From contig JBMNKH010000001.1 in NCBI GenBank assembly GCA_050952085.1, forward strand, positions 248,001-312,000: 64,000 nucleotides of DNA. The letters run 5' to 3'. Positions within the stretch are counted from its first letter, which is position 1. Every line of letters begins with the position of its first letter. A program made the translations under genes and the position numbers. Source of the stretch: DTU015 sp012837895 (lineage in GTDB: Bacteria; Bacillota; Sulfobacillia; Fermentithermobacillales; Fermentithermobacillaceae). Shown here piece after piece: positions 18,108 to 27,716 of this stretch. Below the pieces are notes generated by a model that searched no databases, was not told where the DNA came from, and saw nothing but the letters and a program-made list of their open reading frames with translations.

Positions 18108-21100
18108 ACACAACTACCCTATGAGACTACACTACTCTCAAACTGATGCCATGATGACTGCCATCAGAGTTACGCCTGACTACCCTACGAAACTACACTA
18201 CTCTCAAACTGAGGTGCCCGATGGCTGGCAGCGAAGTTAGCCTGAGTACCCTACGAAACTACACTACTCTCAAACGCAAGGCGTACCGCAACAGTCTGTG
18301 CATCGGCCTGAGTACCCTACGAAACTACACTACTCTCAAACACAGTAGAGCACATGTGGCCCATATGTGAGGCCTGAGTACCCTACGAAACTACACTACT
18401 CTCAAACGAGAGACACGGCCAACTTCCTGGCCGTCCTGCCTGAGTACCCTACGAAACTACACTACTCTCAAACTCCCCTGAAGATCTGGAACTGGTTATG
18501 AAAGCCTGAGTACCCTACGAAACTACACTACTCTCAAACTCTATGTTGGCGGGGGAACAACCCGAACTGGCCTGAGTACCCTACGAAACTACACTACTCT
18601 CAAACCCCCGCATTCGGACCTGTCGGTAGGACATAAGCCTGAGTACCCTACGAAACTACACTACTCTCAAACTATTCAATTCATCAGGATCTGGCGGATT
18701 CGCGCCTGAGTACCCTACGAAACTACACTACTCTCAAACCCGACGGTCAGGGCTTCGGTGTCAGAAAGCGCCTGAGTACCCTACGAAACTACACTACTCT
18801 CAAACTCGCCACCTGGTCTTGACGTGACGGCGCCGCCTGAGTACCCTACGAAACTACACTACTCTCAAACTCCCTTTCAGCCCGCTTTGAGATGCATTCT
18901 GCCTGAGTACCCTACGAAACTACACTACTCTCAAACGTGTTTCCCTGAGCTCCTCTAAACGTGCTGGCCTGAGTACCCTACGAAACTACACTACTCTCAA
19001 ACACGTGCTCTTTTATGTTCACAAAAAAAGACGCCTGAGTACCCTACGAAACTACACTACTCTCAAACGCAACAGCATGGCATGGCGGCGATGCAGCAAG
19101 CCTGAGTACCCTACGAAACTACACTACTCTCAAACGGCGGAGTTATGGATCGCCGCCAAGCACAAGCCTGAGTACCCTACGAAACTACACTACTCTCAAA
19201 CTGGTATCGGCGTGTCACTATGGTCAAAATAGCCTGAGTACCCTACGAAACTACACTACTCTCAAACCGTCCCCGTCAAACTCGAACAGAAGCGCAAGCC
19301 TGAGTACCCTACGAAACTACACTACTCTCAAACAAGGATGGCCTTCTCTTTTTCTTCGCGCTTGCCTGAGTACCCTACGAAACTACACTACTCTCAAACA
19401 ATGCTTCTGTCAGGCCCCATGTCCCTGTAGCCTGAGTACCCTACGAAACTACACTACTCTCAAACAGACGTACCGCAGACAAGGTTCATGGATCGGCCTG
19501 AGTACCCTACGAAACTACACTACTCTCAAACTTGGGTCGGCACTGCGGCCGGAGTCTCGCCGCCTGAGTACCCTACGAAACTACACTACTCTCAAACTGT
19601 GCCTTGCAGCGTAGTCAAGACCGAGCAGCCTGAGTACCCTACGAAACTACACTACTCTCAAACATCAAGGCCTATGTCAAAACAAAGGTAAGGAGCCTGA
19701 GTACCCTACGAAACTACACTACTCTCAAACGGCGCTTGCCAGCATTGTGAGGGCCCCGACAGCCTGAGTACCCTACGAAACTACACTACTCTCAAACTGG
19801 ACCAGAGCATCGAGACGGCCGTGAGCGGCCTGAGTACCCTACGAAACTACACTACTCTCAAACTGTGTAGTCGCAGCCCACCACTGCGACTTTGCCTGAG
19901 TACCCTACGAAACTACACTACTCTCAAACGCCGGATGTCTGAACCTTGCAAACGCCAAAGCCTGAGTACCCTACGAAACTACACTACTCTCAAACGCCGG
20001 ATGTCTGAACCTTGCAAACGCCAAAGCCTGAGTACCCTACGAAACTACACTACTCTCAAACAGTCGGTGTTGGAAGAGTTGAGAGACTTTAGCCTGAGTA
20101 CCCTACGAAACTACACTACTCTCAAACTCCGCCCATATGTAGTACTGGCCCATCACAGGCCTGAGTACCCTACGAAACTACACTACTCTCAAACCATTCG
20201 CGCGGCTCGTGGTTAGCCATGAGTGCCTGAGTACCCTACGAAACTACACTACTCTCAAACAGCCGCCACGGCCACCACGAAGAAGATGAGCCTGAGTACC
20301 CTACGAAACTACACTACTCTCAAACTCGTCCCGAAACCGTCGCCATTTTGTCGCCGCCTGAGTACCCTACGAAACTACACTACTCTCAAACCGCTCGTCG
20401 ATAAGACCGGCGATCTCTCGGGCCTGAGTACCCTACGAAACTACACTACTCTCAAACCAGGGGTCTAGGCATGTCGGGCATTGAGCAGCCTGAGTACCCT
20501 ACGAAACTACACTACTCTCAAACTCCACTCCCGTCGAATCGTACACCGACAGGCCTGAGTACCCTACGAAACTACACTACTCTCAAACTAGGAACGTCCT
20601 CGGACTTTTCGAAGCCATGGCCTGAGTACCCTACGAAACTACACTACTCTCAAACTCCTCCATCGGAAACTCGACGATGATGCCTGCCTGAGTACCCTAC
20701 GAAACTACACTACTCTCAAACAAAGCACACCGCTTTTGACCAAACTCCGCCGCCTGAGTACCCTACGAAACTACACTACTCTCAAACTGTATTACTATGC
20801 TTATGGCTGCTCATCCCGCCTGAGTACCCTACGAAACTACACTACTCTCAAACGGTTGGCTCGCCGCGGCTCAAGCGCTCCAGGCCTGAGTACCCTACGA
20901 AACTACACTACTCTCAAACTACAGCAAGTCCTTCTTCTGGATTGTAATAGCCTGAGTACCCTACGAAACTACACTACTCTCAAACGGGGCATGAGGGCGT
21001 TAGCAACGGAGATCAGCCTGAGTACCCTACGAAACTACACTACTCTCAAACCGCGGACGATGGCTGATTTGGGTGTGACAAGCCTGAGTACCCTACGAAA

Positions 21101-21183
21101 CTACACTACTCTCAAACCAGTAGCTATATGGACAGCAATAAAGGACTGCCTGAGTACCCTACGAAACTACACTACTCTCAAAC
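18108..21183 (-). CRISPR. Type II-A CRISPR array, 47 repeats and 46 spacers
   Basis: The 36-nt repeat begins GCCTGAGTACCC and ends CTACTCTCAAAC on the plus strand; the crRNA sense is the minus strand, where it begins GTTTGAGAGTAG as in many type II-A repeats. Spacers are 29-31 nt, mostly 30. Repeats are identical except at the low-coordinate end: the one at 18174 has a single change and the one at 18108 has several in its first half. Decay there marks the leader-distal end, so newest spacers lie near 21147. Two neighbouring spacers (19930-19959 and 19996-20025) are identical, showing an internal duplication. Direction also agrees with the tracrRNA pairing and the csn2-side leader. Confidence 0.98.
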
Positions 21184-21256
21184 CTCAGAATCAGGGTCAG
21201 AGTAGGAAACCCCGCCAGCAATGCAGCGAATACTTGAACACTTGTATGCCTTACCA
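21184..21256 (-). promoter_or_regulatory. CRISPR leader region
   Basis: 73 nt separate the leader-proximal repeat from the csn2 stop codon. On the minus strand the leader ends ATTCTGAG directly before the repeat GTTTGAGAG. This resembles the TTTGAG leader-anchoring sequence that Cas1-Cas2 reads in streptococcal type II-A systems (known for that family; function here inferred). The array promoter must lie here or within the csn2 3' end; no clear -35/-10 was found. Confidence 0.65.
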
Positions 21257-21928
21257 TCAGATTTCACATAAGTCCTCATCTATTATGATCACATTCTCTG
21301 AACAGAGGCTGTGATCCCACTTTCCCCCTTCAATGCGCAATATGTTGAACTCTTCATACTCGGCAAACTGCTCTATACCCTTGATTTCAGGTTGAGAAAA
21401 ATACGACTGCAAGTTCACAAATATCAACAACCGTATATCTGCCATTATCTCAACGGCCCTTATGTAATCCATGATATTTTCAGCTAACGATTGCCCTTCT
21501 GTATCTACTTTCAAATTTACCGCTCTTAACAAGGAATCCCAAGCAAAGTCTTCGTCAAAAGTCACCGCAAACTCGGATTCCGAAGTCAATTCCAACAAGA
21601 ACGAAGATATTTCCGATTTTAGCTGTTGCCCTTGCACATAGTAGTTTTCACCTACCGCCAAACGACTGAAATCAGAATAAATTCTATTCAGCAACCTCCT
21701 CTGATTTACGTCCAAGCAAAATGGGTCCAAGACTACTTCTACAGCATTCTTGAATGTTAGAATCTGCTGATCCTCAGACAGTACAAAATTGCCATCTTCA
21801 CCCCCCAGCTGGCACATCATTTCTGACACCAGTTTTCTCATGCAAACAGGGTTCTCTACAACCAAAACAGGGACCCTGTATTCAGAAAAAACGATTGGCT
21901 CTGAAAAAATCGGGTGGGCCAGTTTCAA
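21257..21928 (-). CDS. csn2: CRISPR adaptation protein Csn2 (short form)
   Basis: 223 residues, the length of the short Csn2 family. It starts MKLAHPIFSEPIVF, as Csn2 proteins typically start, and ends with a strand-rich segment (ENVIIIDEDLCEI). Csn2 forms a tetrameric ring that slides on DNA ends and takes part in spacer integration with Cas1, Cas2 and Cas9; it marks the locus as subtype II-A. The start codon is TTG, overlapping the cas2 stop in a TTGA junction, so translation is coupled. It is last in the operon and adjoins the leader. No key region looks missing. Confidence 0.92.
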   Translation of the reverse strand: MKLAHPIFSEPIVFSEYRVPVLVVENPVCMRKLVSEMMCQLGGEDGNFVLSEDQQILTFKNAVEVVLDPFCLDVNQRRLLNRIYSDFSRLAVGENYYVQGQQLKSEISSFLLELTSESEFAVTFDEDFAWDSLLRAVNLKVDTEGQSLAENIMDYIRAVEIMADIRLLIFVNLQSYFSQPEIKGIEQFAEYEEFNILRIEGGKWDHSLCSENVIIIDEDLCEI

Positions 21929-22245
21929 ACAACCACCAACCTCTCATCGCTATCTATTACCTCAGTCGGGTACTCTCCGACTATGATCTCCATGTTTGCA
22001 AACTGTCTCTCTGTGATAACCAGGACTTGTACAAGACCTTTCGGTGGTCTGCTCATCTTCAGACTTGTGGTAATTGCTTGGGCTGCTGTTGAATTCAATG
22101 CCAGTTTGCAGTATACAGACTCCTGCAACATCATGAATCCGCTCTTGATAAGATGATTCCTAAACAGACGATAATTCCGCCTATCTTGCTCCGTAATCGT
22201 GGGAAGATCAAACAACACTATAACCCTCATGAACCTATAGCTCAT
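21925..22245 (-). CDS. cas2: CRISPR-associated Cas2
   Basis: 106 residues with the Cas2 ferredoxin-fold start RVIVLFDLPTITEQDRRNY, where the aspartate of F-D-L-P is the conserved metal-site residue, and a C-terminal strand region (PTEVIDSDERLVVV). Cas2 dimers bridge two Cas1 dimers during spacer integration. The coding region overlaps cas1 upstream by 11 nt and csn2 downstream by 4 nt. A second in-frame ATG five codons in (MRVIVLF) may be the real start. Confidence 0.95.
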   Translation of the reverse strand: MSYRFMRVIVLFDLPTITEQDRRNYRLFRNHLIKSGFMMLQESVYCKLALNSTAAQAITTSLKMSRPPKGLVQVLVITERQFANMEIIVGEYPTEVIDSDERLVVV

Positions 22246-23110
22246 AACGACATCGTTTTATCAGACTGAGATCATTCTCACTAAGTGCATCCAAAACACT
22301 TTTCACATAGATACTAAGTGCATTATTGAGAACATAGACCTTCCCATCGAGCTCTGTGTTTACATTGAGCAGGTTCACCAGCTCCATTTTCTCGTCACTC
22401 CCAAAGCTTGTGTGTCCCATTTGAACAACCTTATTATCAACAAGTGGCCTGAACGGCTCCATAAGATCAGAACTTAGATTGAACGGGTTGAACATGTTGC
22501 TGTGGCCTATACCCAACTGTGTTATGTACCCGTTTGCGACTATGTCTCGGTTGAACGCTGACAGAAGGATCGAGTATCCGTAGTTTAGAGCTGCGTTCAC
22601 ACAGTCATCTGAACCTCGAGAAAAATCTGAGCCGAATAGAGCTCTAAAATAGACTCTTGCCGCATGTCCTTCACGGTTTGTGACATCATTGAGTTCTACA
22701 GCATCCAAGTACTTCTCAAGCAACTGCGCTTCCGATAACCCGTGTCTCAACAACACTTCCCTTTGCTGTCTGATCTTTTCTCTCACAATTTCAGTCCAAA
22801 CCAAAGCCTTAGTCTCGTCCGTCCAGTTGATTTGTCGCCTAATCTTCTCGGTAGTATCGTGGCTACCATAATAGCCTACCAGTTCTGCCGAAGGATTCCG
22901 CTTTTCGTCACAAAAAACCACTTTCACCTTGCGCTTCATGAGTTCCACCAATAAACTCGCTGTGAGGGAAACAGCAGTAGATTCAATGATCAATACCGAC
23001 ATTTCGCCAAGGTATATCTTCTGAAACCCTTCGTTACGACGCACAACCATAAAGTTATTCTTGAGATCCAGTTTTGCCCGCTTTGATATAACAACAGTAC
23101 GCCAACTCAT
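22235..23110 (-). CDS. cas1: CRISPR-associated endonuclease Cas1 (type II)
   Basis: 291 residues. It begins MSWRTVVISKRAKLDLKNN, the usual type II-A Cas1 start, and has STAVSLTASLLVELMKRKVK, the glutamate-bearing VTNREGHAARVYFRALFG, and HSNMFNPFNLSSDLMEPFRP with the metal-binding histidine and acidic residue. Cas1 is the integrase that inserts new spacers at the leader end. All motifs are intact. Its ATG overlaps the cas9 stop codon (ATGA), and the gene overlaps cas2 by 11 nt, so adaptation and effector genes are one transcript. Confidence 0.96.
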   Translation of the reverse strand: MSWRTVVISKRAKLDLKNNFMVVRRNEGFQKIYLGEMSVLIIESTAVSLTASLLVELMKRKVKVVFCDEKRNPSAELVGYYGSHDTTEKIRRQINWTDETKALVWTEIVREKIRQQREVLLRHGLSEAQLLEKYLDAVELNDVTNREGHAARVYFRALFGSDFSRGSDDCVNAALNYGYSILLSAFNRDIVANGYITQLGIGHSNMFNPFNLSSDLMEPFRPLVDNKVVQMGHTSFGSDEKMELVNLLNVNTELDGKVYVLNNALSIYVKSVLDALSENDLSLIKRCRYEL

Positions 23111-26100
23111 ATCCTCAACAAATCAACCTCCTGCGCAAAGACCCCGGTAGGAGACTGGTGGATCAGCTTAAACTCACTGTAATTGGATATGTTCTTAGAA
23201 ATCGTAATCTTTCCTGAATTTGGTCTGCCACCAATCAAACTCAAGTCCCCTGCAGTAGGATAGCCACACCAAAATAGCCGCAGCACCTGCCCTATCACAT
23301 AACACTGATCCTCCAAAGATAGTATCGCGAATGCATTCCTTCCATCCTTCAGAAGCTCGATCTGTGGATTGGGTCGGTGTCTGTAGAGAGCATTTTCATG
23401 CTTGTCTATAAATAGATCATACAGTTCCAAATTCTCTTCCAGAGTAATTCCGTCAAACTCGGATACCGTGGCCTTCCTGTTCTCTCGTTTCCGATTATTG
23501 AAATTGACAATCTTCTTGAGGTATCGCATATAGCGGTCATCTATCAACAGTTGATTGGCTCCACGAACGATCAGTGAATCACCGGTACGCCCTCTTAAAT
23601 GCATGAAAAAGCCGTCAACCTTGATAAGCGAGTCAACCTTAACCTTGGGAACCAATACCTCAAATTCAATGAGCCCCAATATTTCCTTACAGTAGCGGCT
23701 TATCAAGTCATGCTCGTTCTTATCGGTGATCTGATTTACCAAATATACAGGTACGTGCTCCAGGCTTCTCACTCTTTTTCTGCCTTTCCTGTGCTCCACC
23801 AACATGAAGTAAGAACCTGATACGCTGCCGTATCCTCCATACTTGCTTATGTCCGATCTCTTGGAGTTCTGCTTTATGGGAAATTGGCCTTTCCCTTTCC
23901 TGAGGGGGTTTTGATCAAATAGTTGACCTTTCTTGGAGTACGCATAACGGGTGAATTGTATGTTGTTGTTGCTCAGTGATTTCTTAACTTGGGTTATTGA
24001 TTTGTTTCCATCTGCTATCCACGCACAGATTTCGCCGCGTTTCACGTTGTTCTCGAACAGCTTATACATGTTGTAAGATCGGTTATCTGCACGCTGCTTG
24101 ATAAAATTCCAAGGGTCACTTGTAAACTTGGTATGGTACACGTTACCAACCACTATGTTGAGATAAGCGTCATGAGCATGGTGATAATCGTTGGCTTCTC
24201 GGACCTTTACAATACCGAACTTCTGCCTGAAATCCGAAACATTGCGCGCTTTCACATAGACTATTTCAGTATTCGGAAGCAAGCGCTTTAGGACATCTGC
24301 AGTGGCCTTAGTAGCTTGTCCCGTCTCAACAATCTGTCGTGCGATAAAGTCACCGAGTTCCTTATCATCAAAAGGCGTGGTTCGTGTTAGCCGCTCATAC
24401 TTCAATGCACCAATCAGATTCTTGTCGCGCAGCGTTTTCCAAAATCCCCGCTGCTTTGCCTGGATGCTCGGGCTCAACGGATAATTATCTCCCTTTGCTC
24501 TGTTCGCTTCGGCTGTAACCAAAACCCTGTTTTCGATGCTGTCATCCTTGACACGAGATCTGGGGAATATGTGATCAATGTCGTAGGTTCTAGAGTAAAG
24601 ATCGTTCAGTCTTATTCTTTCTCCGGTGTACATGCAACGCCCCAGTTGTGTGAAATACAGGTACAATCTATCGCTTCTGAAATCAGCTTCGGCCCGCTCG
24701 CATATCTCATTGTACAGATCACGTTCTTCGTCCCTGCAAGTCTGGTATAGCGCCATCAAGGCATCTTTTCTTGATTCTTTGCGGATAGGTCTATCTTCTT
24801 TACCGCGCGTCATTTCTATGAAAACCTTCTTAGGCTCGCGACCCATTATCTTCTTGATCTCATCCACTATGGTCAGTGTCTGCCAAAGCATCCTCTTAAC
24901 CGGAGGCGACACATACAGATCATCAACAACCTCATAGCTGAGTTTTTCGATTACTTGTTTGCCGCCATTGAACTCATCAATCTTCTTGGAATAGCCAAAT
25001 CTCGTACTCAGGAGTTCCATTAGGTTGTTGTTAGTATTCCACATAGCACTTAGGATGCTCTGAGGCTCATTTCCATCAACTGTGCAACACAATTCTGTTA
25101 AGAAGGTCTTGGAGAGCCTTCCCCACTGTGCATATTTCAGACCCAGTATGGTTCGCATTTGTTCTTCACTAAGCTGACCACCGTATTCTTGACTTATCTT
25201 ATTGCGAAGGAGTCCCTTGTCTTCTCCATAAAGAAGGATCCACAGAATCAAGTCTTCCACCATATCTTGCACTTGGGGCTCATCAATGGACTCACCAAAC
25301 ACCCTCTTGAAGTCCAAGTACGACGAAAGCGAAGACCTAAAATCCGTGTCAATACCGGAGATCAAATCTGTGCGTTCGATTTCACCTTCTGCCAACAAGT
25401 AGTCTCTCAGTCTCTTACCTGTAACTGTCTTGTATCTCTTGAACAGGTTATTGTAGATTTTTTGCTTAAGGTCCACAGATATGGGCTCACCATTTATACG
25501 TAAGTTGTTAAGTTCGTTGAGGACCATATACTTGCTATACAATAATGAAGCTTTAGGTAGTACATCCTCCCCTATTAGGTAAGTACACTTATTTGTGCGA
25601 GTACGAATAAATGCTTCAGCGGTCTTTTCCAGATCAATCATTTCTTCAAAATTCCAAGGCGTCACAGGGCCTGGTGGTGTAGGGGATTTCTTGACTACCC
25701 AACATACGTCGTAGTCTTTCTCCGTGTTTCTGTGCGCATCATTTATGGGACCCACATAATAGGGGATCCTGAAGGTGTGGAGCATCTTGATCTTATCTAC
25801 CGGTGTAAGACCTCTAGAATCCTTCTCATTTAGAAACGGGTAGTGTCTGGAGGCATTTTCTAAGATTCTCTCCAACTCATAGTGCCTCAGTTGATAAGGT
25901 ATGATGCTGTTCCTGTATTCCACTTGCTTGGGTAGTAGAGTGCCATCCTGTATCTTTTTTACTACTCTCTGATAAGCTTTATCTTCCTTATAAGCATTGA
26001 ACCTCGGTTCACCCTCTTTTGGTTCGTCGACAATGCTTCTGAGGAACCGGCAGAAATCGTCTTGAGTTGGCCTGGACTGAACTACGCGCTTTCGATTACC

Positions 26101-27195
26101 CATCTTGTTTAGTCCAACATAAGCACAGTAGTTGTCCTTGACGTTTGAATCCCGGAAGACCTTATTGTAATCATCCTGACCATAGTAGGTTCTTATCACA
26201 TATTTCAGATCGGATAGATCTCTTCGGTGCTCTTCATAGATGTTTACTTTCGCAGAAGCCAGATATCTCTTGTCAGCATCGGCTTTGGAAAGCAGATCTT
26301 CAAGCAAGGCCCAGTCGTAAATCGCTTTCAACATGTCAACAAGAACCATTTTATCATTGAGGATATCTTCGATCTGCGAACGATTGTCCTCGAACGTTCC
26401 CTTGGCAAACGAAATCGAATTACATTCAACATCCTCGGAGACTTCGCCAGGAAAAACATCGCTTAGTCTCGCTGTACCGCCTGCCAGCAATGAAACTATA
26501 GCCTTTTTTTGTTTGGTATCAGCGCCTAGTACCCGGTTCAAAGCAGTCTGTCTTGCTCTGACCTTCTTGTCCTTATCTCGGAGTATGTTTTCCACCGCCA
26601 CAGGATCGCATTGTATTTGCCAATCAACCTCGCTTTCAGCTAGTAGCACAAACTGCCTAAACACCTCATCAAACGAAGGCACAGTCCTGATATCCTGGCC
26701 TTCAAACAGAAAGTGCCCGCGATACTTGATTATGTGATGTACCGCCAAGTAGATAAGGCGTATATCGAACTTCTCGTCCGGACGTTCTATGATGGCACTG
26801 ATCAAATGGTGTATTGTCGGATATTTCCTATGATAATCCCGGTCAGTAAACTCTGAGTCAGAAAACAGGGCATACGGTTGATTAGACTCTTTGTCTTCAG
26901 GATATAGATTGCTCTCTTGCATGCGATGATAGAATCCCGGATCAACTTTGCAGATCTCTTCTGCAAAAATCTCCTGCAACAGTCTTATCCTTTTCTTCCG
27001 TCTCTTATATCGCCTACGTGTTGACCTAAATGTCCGCCTGGCTTGTGCGGTCTCTGCAGCATCAAAGAGACGTACTCCCCACAAACTTTTCCCGTTAAGT
27101 TTTGGCACCACGTAATCTAGGTCTGTAACTGCCCAGCCAATCGAATCGGTACCTATATCTAGGCCAAGGTAGTACTCACCGAATTCTTTCTTCAT
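23107..27195 (-). CDS. cas9: CRISPR-associated RNA-guided endonuclease Cas9 (type II-A)
   Basis: 1362 residues, the size class of large II-A Cas9. RuvC-I is LGLDIGTDSIGWAV with D13. The arginine-rich bridge helix (ARRTFRSTRRRYKRRKKRIR) spans about 52-75. RuvC-II is KKVFIEMTRGKED with E794. HNH is YDIDHIFPRSRVKDDSIENR with D874 and H875, plus N898. RuvC-III is YHHAHDAYLN with H1006 and D1009. These align with SpCas9 D10, E762, D839, H840, N863, H983 and D986, so both DNA strands should be cut. The ATG lies 9 nt from GGAGG; an in-frame TTG three codons earlier abuts that site. Base composition is AT-richer than the flanks, consistent with transfer. PAM cannot be read from the sequence. Confidence 0.97.
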   Translation of the reverse strand: MKKEFGEYYLGLDIGTDSIGWAVTDLDYVVPKLNGKSLWGVRLFDAAETAQARRTFRSTRRRYKRRKKRIRLLQEIFAEEICKVDPGFYHRMQESNLYPEDKESNQPYALFSDSEFTDRDYHRKYPTIHHLISAIIERPDEKFDIRLIYLAVHHIIKYRGHFLFEGQDIRTVPSFDEVFRQFVLLAESEVDWQIQCDPVAVENILRDKDKKVRARQTALNRVLGADTKQKKAIVSLLAGGTARLSDVFPGEVSEDVECNSISFAKGTFEDNRSQIEDILNDKMVLVDMLKAIYDWALLEDLLSKADADKRYLASAKVNIYEEHRRDLSDLKYVIRTYYGQDDYNKVFRDSNVKDNYCAYVGLNKMGNRKRVVQSRPTQDDFCRFLRSIVDEPKEGEPRFNAYKEDKAYQRVVKKIQDGTLLPKQVEYRNSIIPYQLRHYELERILENASRHYPFLNEKDSRGLTPVDKIKMLHTFRIPYYVGPINDAHRNTEKDYDVCWVVKKSPTPPGPVTPWNFEEMIDLEKTAEAFIRTRTNKCTYLIGEDVLPKASLLYSKYMVLNELNNLRINGEPISVDLKQKIYNNLFKRYKTVTGKRLRDYLLAEGEIERTDLISGIDTDFRSSLSSYLDFKRVFGESIDEPQVQDMVEDLILWILLYGEDKGLLRNKISQEYGGQLSEEQMRTILGLKYAQWGRLSKTFLTELCCTVDGNEPQSILSAMWNTNNNLMELLSTRFGYSKKIDEFNGGKQVIEKLSYEVVDDLYVSPPVKRMLWQTLTIVDEIKKIMGREPKKVFIEMTRGKEDRPIRKESRKDALMALYQTCRDEERDLYNEICERAEADFRSDRLYLYFTQLGRCMYTGERIRLNDLYSRTYDIDHIFPRSRVKDDSIENRVLVTAEANRAKGDNYPLSPSIQAKQRGFWKTLRDKNLIGALKYERLTRTTPFDDKELGDFIARQIVETGQATKATADVLKRLLPNTEIVYVKARNVSDFRQKFGIVKVREANDYHHAHDAYLNIVVGNVYHTKFTSDPWNFIKQRADNRSYNMYKLFENNVKRGEICAWIADGNKSITQVKKSLSNNNIQFTRYAYSKKGQLFDQNPLRKGKGQFPIKQNSKRSDISKYGGYGSVSGSYFMLVEHRKGRKRVRSLEHVPVYLVNQITDKNEHDLISRYCKEILGLIEFEVLVPKVKVDSLIKVDGFFMHLRGRTGDSLIVRGANQLLIDDRYMRYLKKIVNFNNRKRENRKATVSEFDGITLEENLELYDLFIDKHENALYRHRPNPQIELLKDGRNAFAILSLEDQCYVIGQVLRLFWCGYPTAGDLSLIGGRPNSGKITISKNISNYSEFKLIHQSPTGVFAQEVDLLRI

Positions 27196-27197
27196 AC

Positions 27198-27226
27198 TTG
27201 ACAACCTCCGTCGTAATGATTACCAT
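27198..27226 (+). promoter_or_regulatory. Predicted tracrRNA promoter overlapping the cas9 start
   Basis: TTGACA at 27198-27203, 17 nt, then TACCAT at 27221-27226: a perfect -35 and a 4/6 -10 at ideal spacing. A start near 27233 would yield an RNA beginning inside the anti-repeat. The -35 sits within the first codons of cas9 on the other strand, so the tracrRNA promoter and cas9 ribosome site overlap. Confidence 0.55.
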
Positions 27227-27228
27227 AT

Positions 27229-27345
27229 CTATGAAACTACACTATCGAGTTCAAATAACAATTTATTGACATCGTCGCTTTGCGACTCCACATGAGTGGG
27301 TTAAGAGACGTGGGTCCTTAATGGAATCGCACGTCTCTTTCATTT
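27229..27345 (+). ncRNA. tracrRNA
   Basis: Plus-strand anti-repeat: 27229-27244 (CTATGAAACTACACTA) pairs with the crRNA repeat over 16 nt, 15 Watson-Crick plus one G-U. An internal bulge follows, and TCAAAT (27251-27256) forms the lower stem with the repeat start GTTTGA. Downstream are the hairpins GTCG-CTTTG-CGAC and CCAC-ATGA-GTGG, and a terminator stem AAGAGACGTG/CACGTCTCTT. This is the usual type II-A tracrRNA plan: upper stem, bulge, lower stem, nexus-like hairpin, terminal hairpins. It guides RNase III processing of the pre-crRNA and holds Cas9 (known for the family). Exact 5' end is inferred from the promoter. Confidence 0.88.
27303..27340 (+). terminator. Rho-independent terminator of the tracrRNA
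   Basis: AAGAGACGTG pairs with CACGTCTCTT (27330-27339) around a 17-nt loop, followed by TCATTT. The 10-bp stem is strong; the T-tract is short and interrupted. Confidence 0.7.
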
Positions 27346-27716
27346 GACATCAACTTACACACATCAAATACTTAGGACGACATCCACGCGCGGCATAAGA
27401 AATAGTCTACCTACTGTTACTTTACTCCAGATGCTCCGACACAGAGCGTCGGAAACGAATGTTTGCACTGCTACAGTTAGCCTTGTTCGGTGTGGAACCG
27501 CATTTCATGTCACGGGGATTCAAAAATACTCAACATACAACTGAGGCATTATTCACCAGCATAGAAGCAATCTCCTGCCATTTAGCTCGCAACATACCTC
27601 CTATGCACGATACTATAGTAGCGGATATATAGATGAGGCTTCACTCGTCTCTGTATCCACGCCTCATCGAAAACTTCATCTAAACCAAAGGAGAGCAAGA
27701 AAGCGGGGTGTTATTT
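27346..27716. other. Intergenic region between tracrRNA and pcp, with two hairpins
   Basis: 371 nt without a supported gene. TCCGAC/GTCGGA at 27435-27453 forms a 6-bp hairpin whose sequence resembles the stem at 5779-5805. GATGAGGC (27632-27639) and GCCTCATC (27661-27668) form an 8-bp stem with a 21-nt loop just before the pcp ribosome site and could be in its leader or mark an upstream end. Confidence 0.5.

Noticed and set aside
19005..21314. Plus-strand open frames of 67-192 codons across the CRISPR array
   Set aside because: They consist of the translated repeat and spacers; the repeat unit happens to lack stops in some frames.
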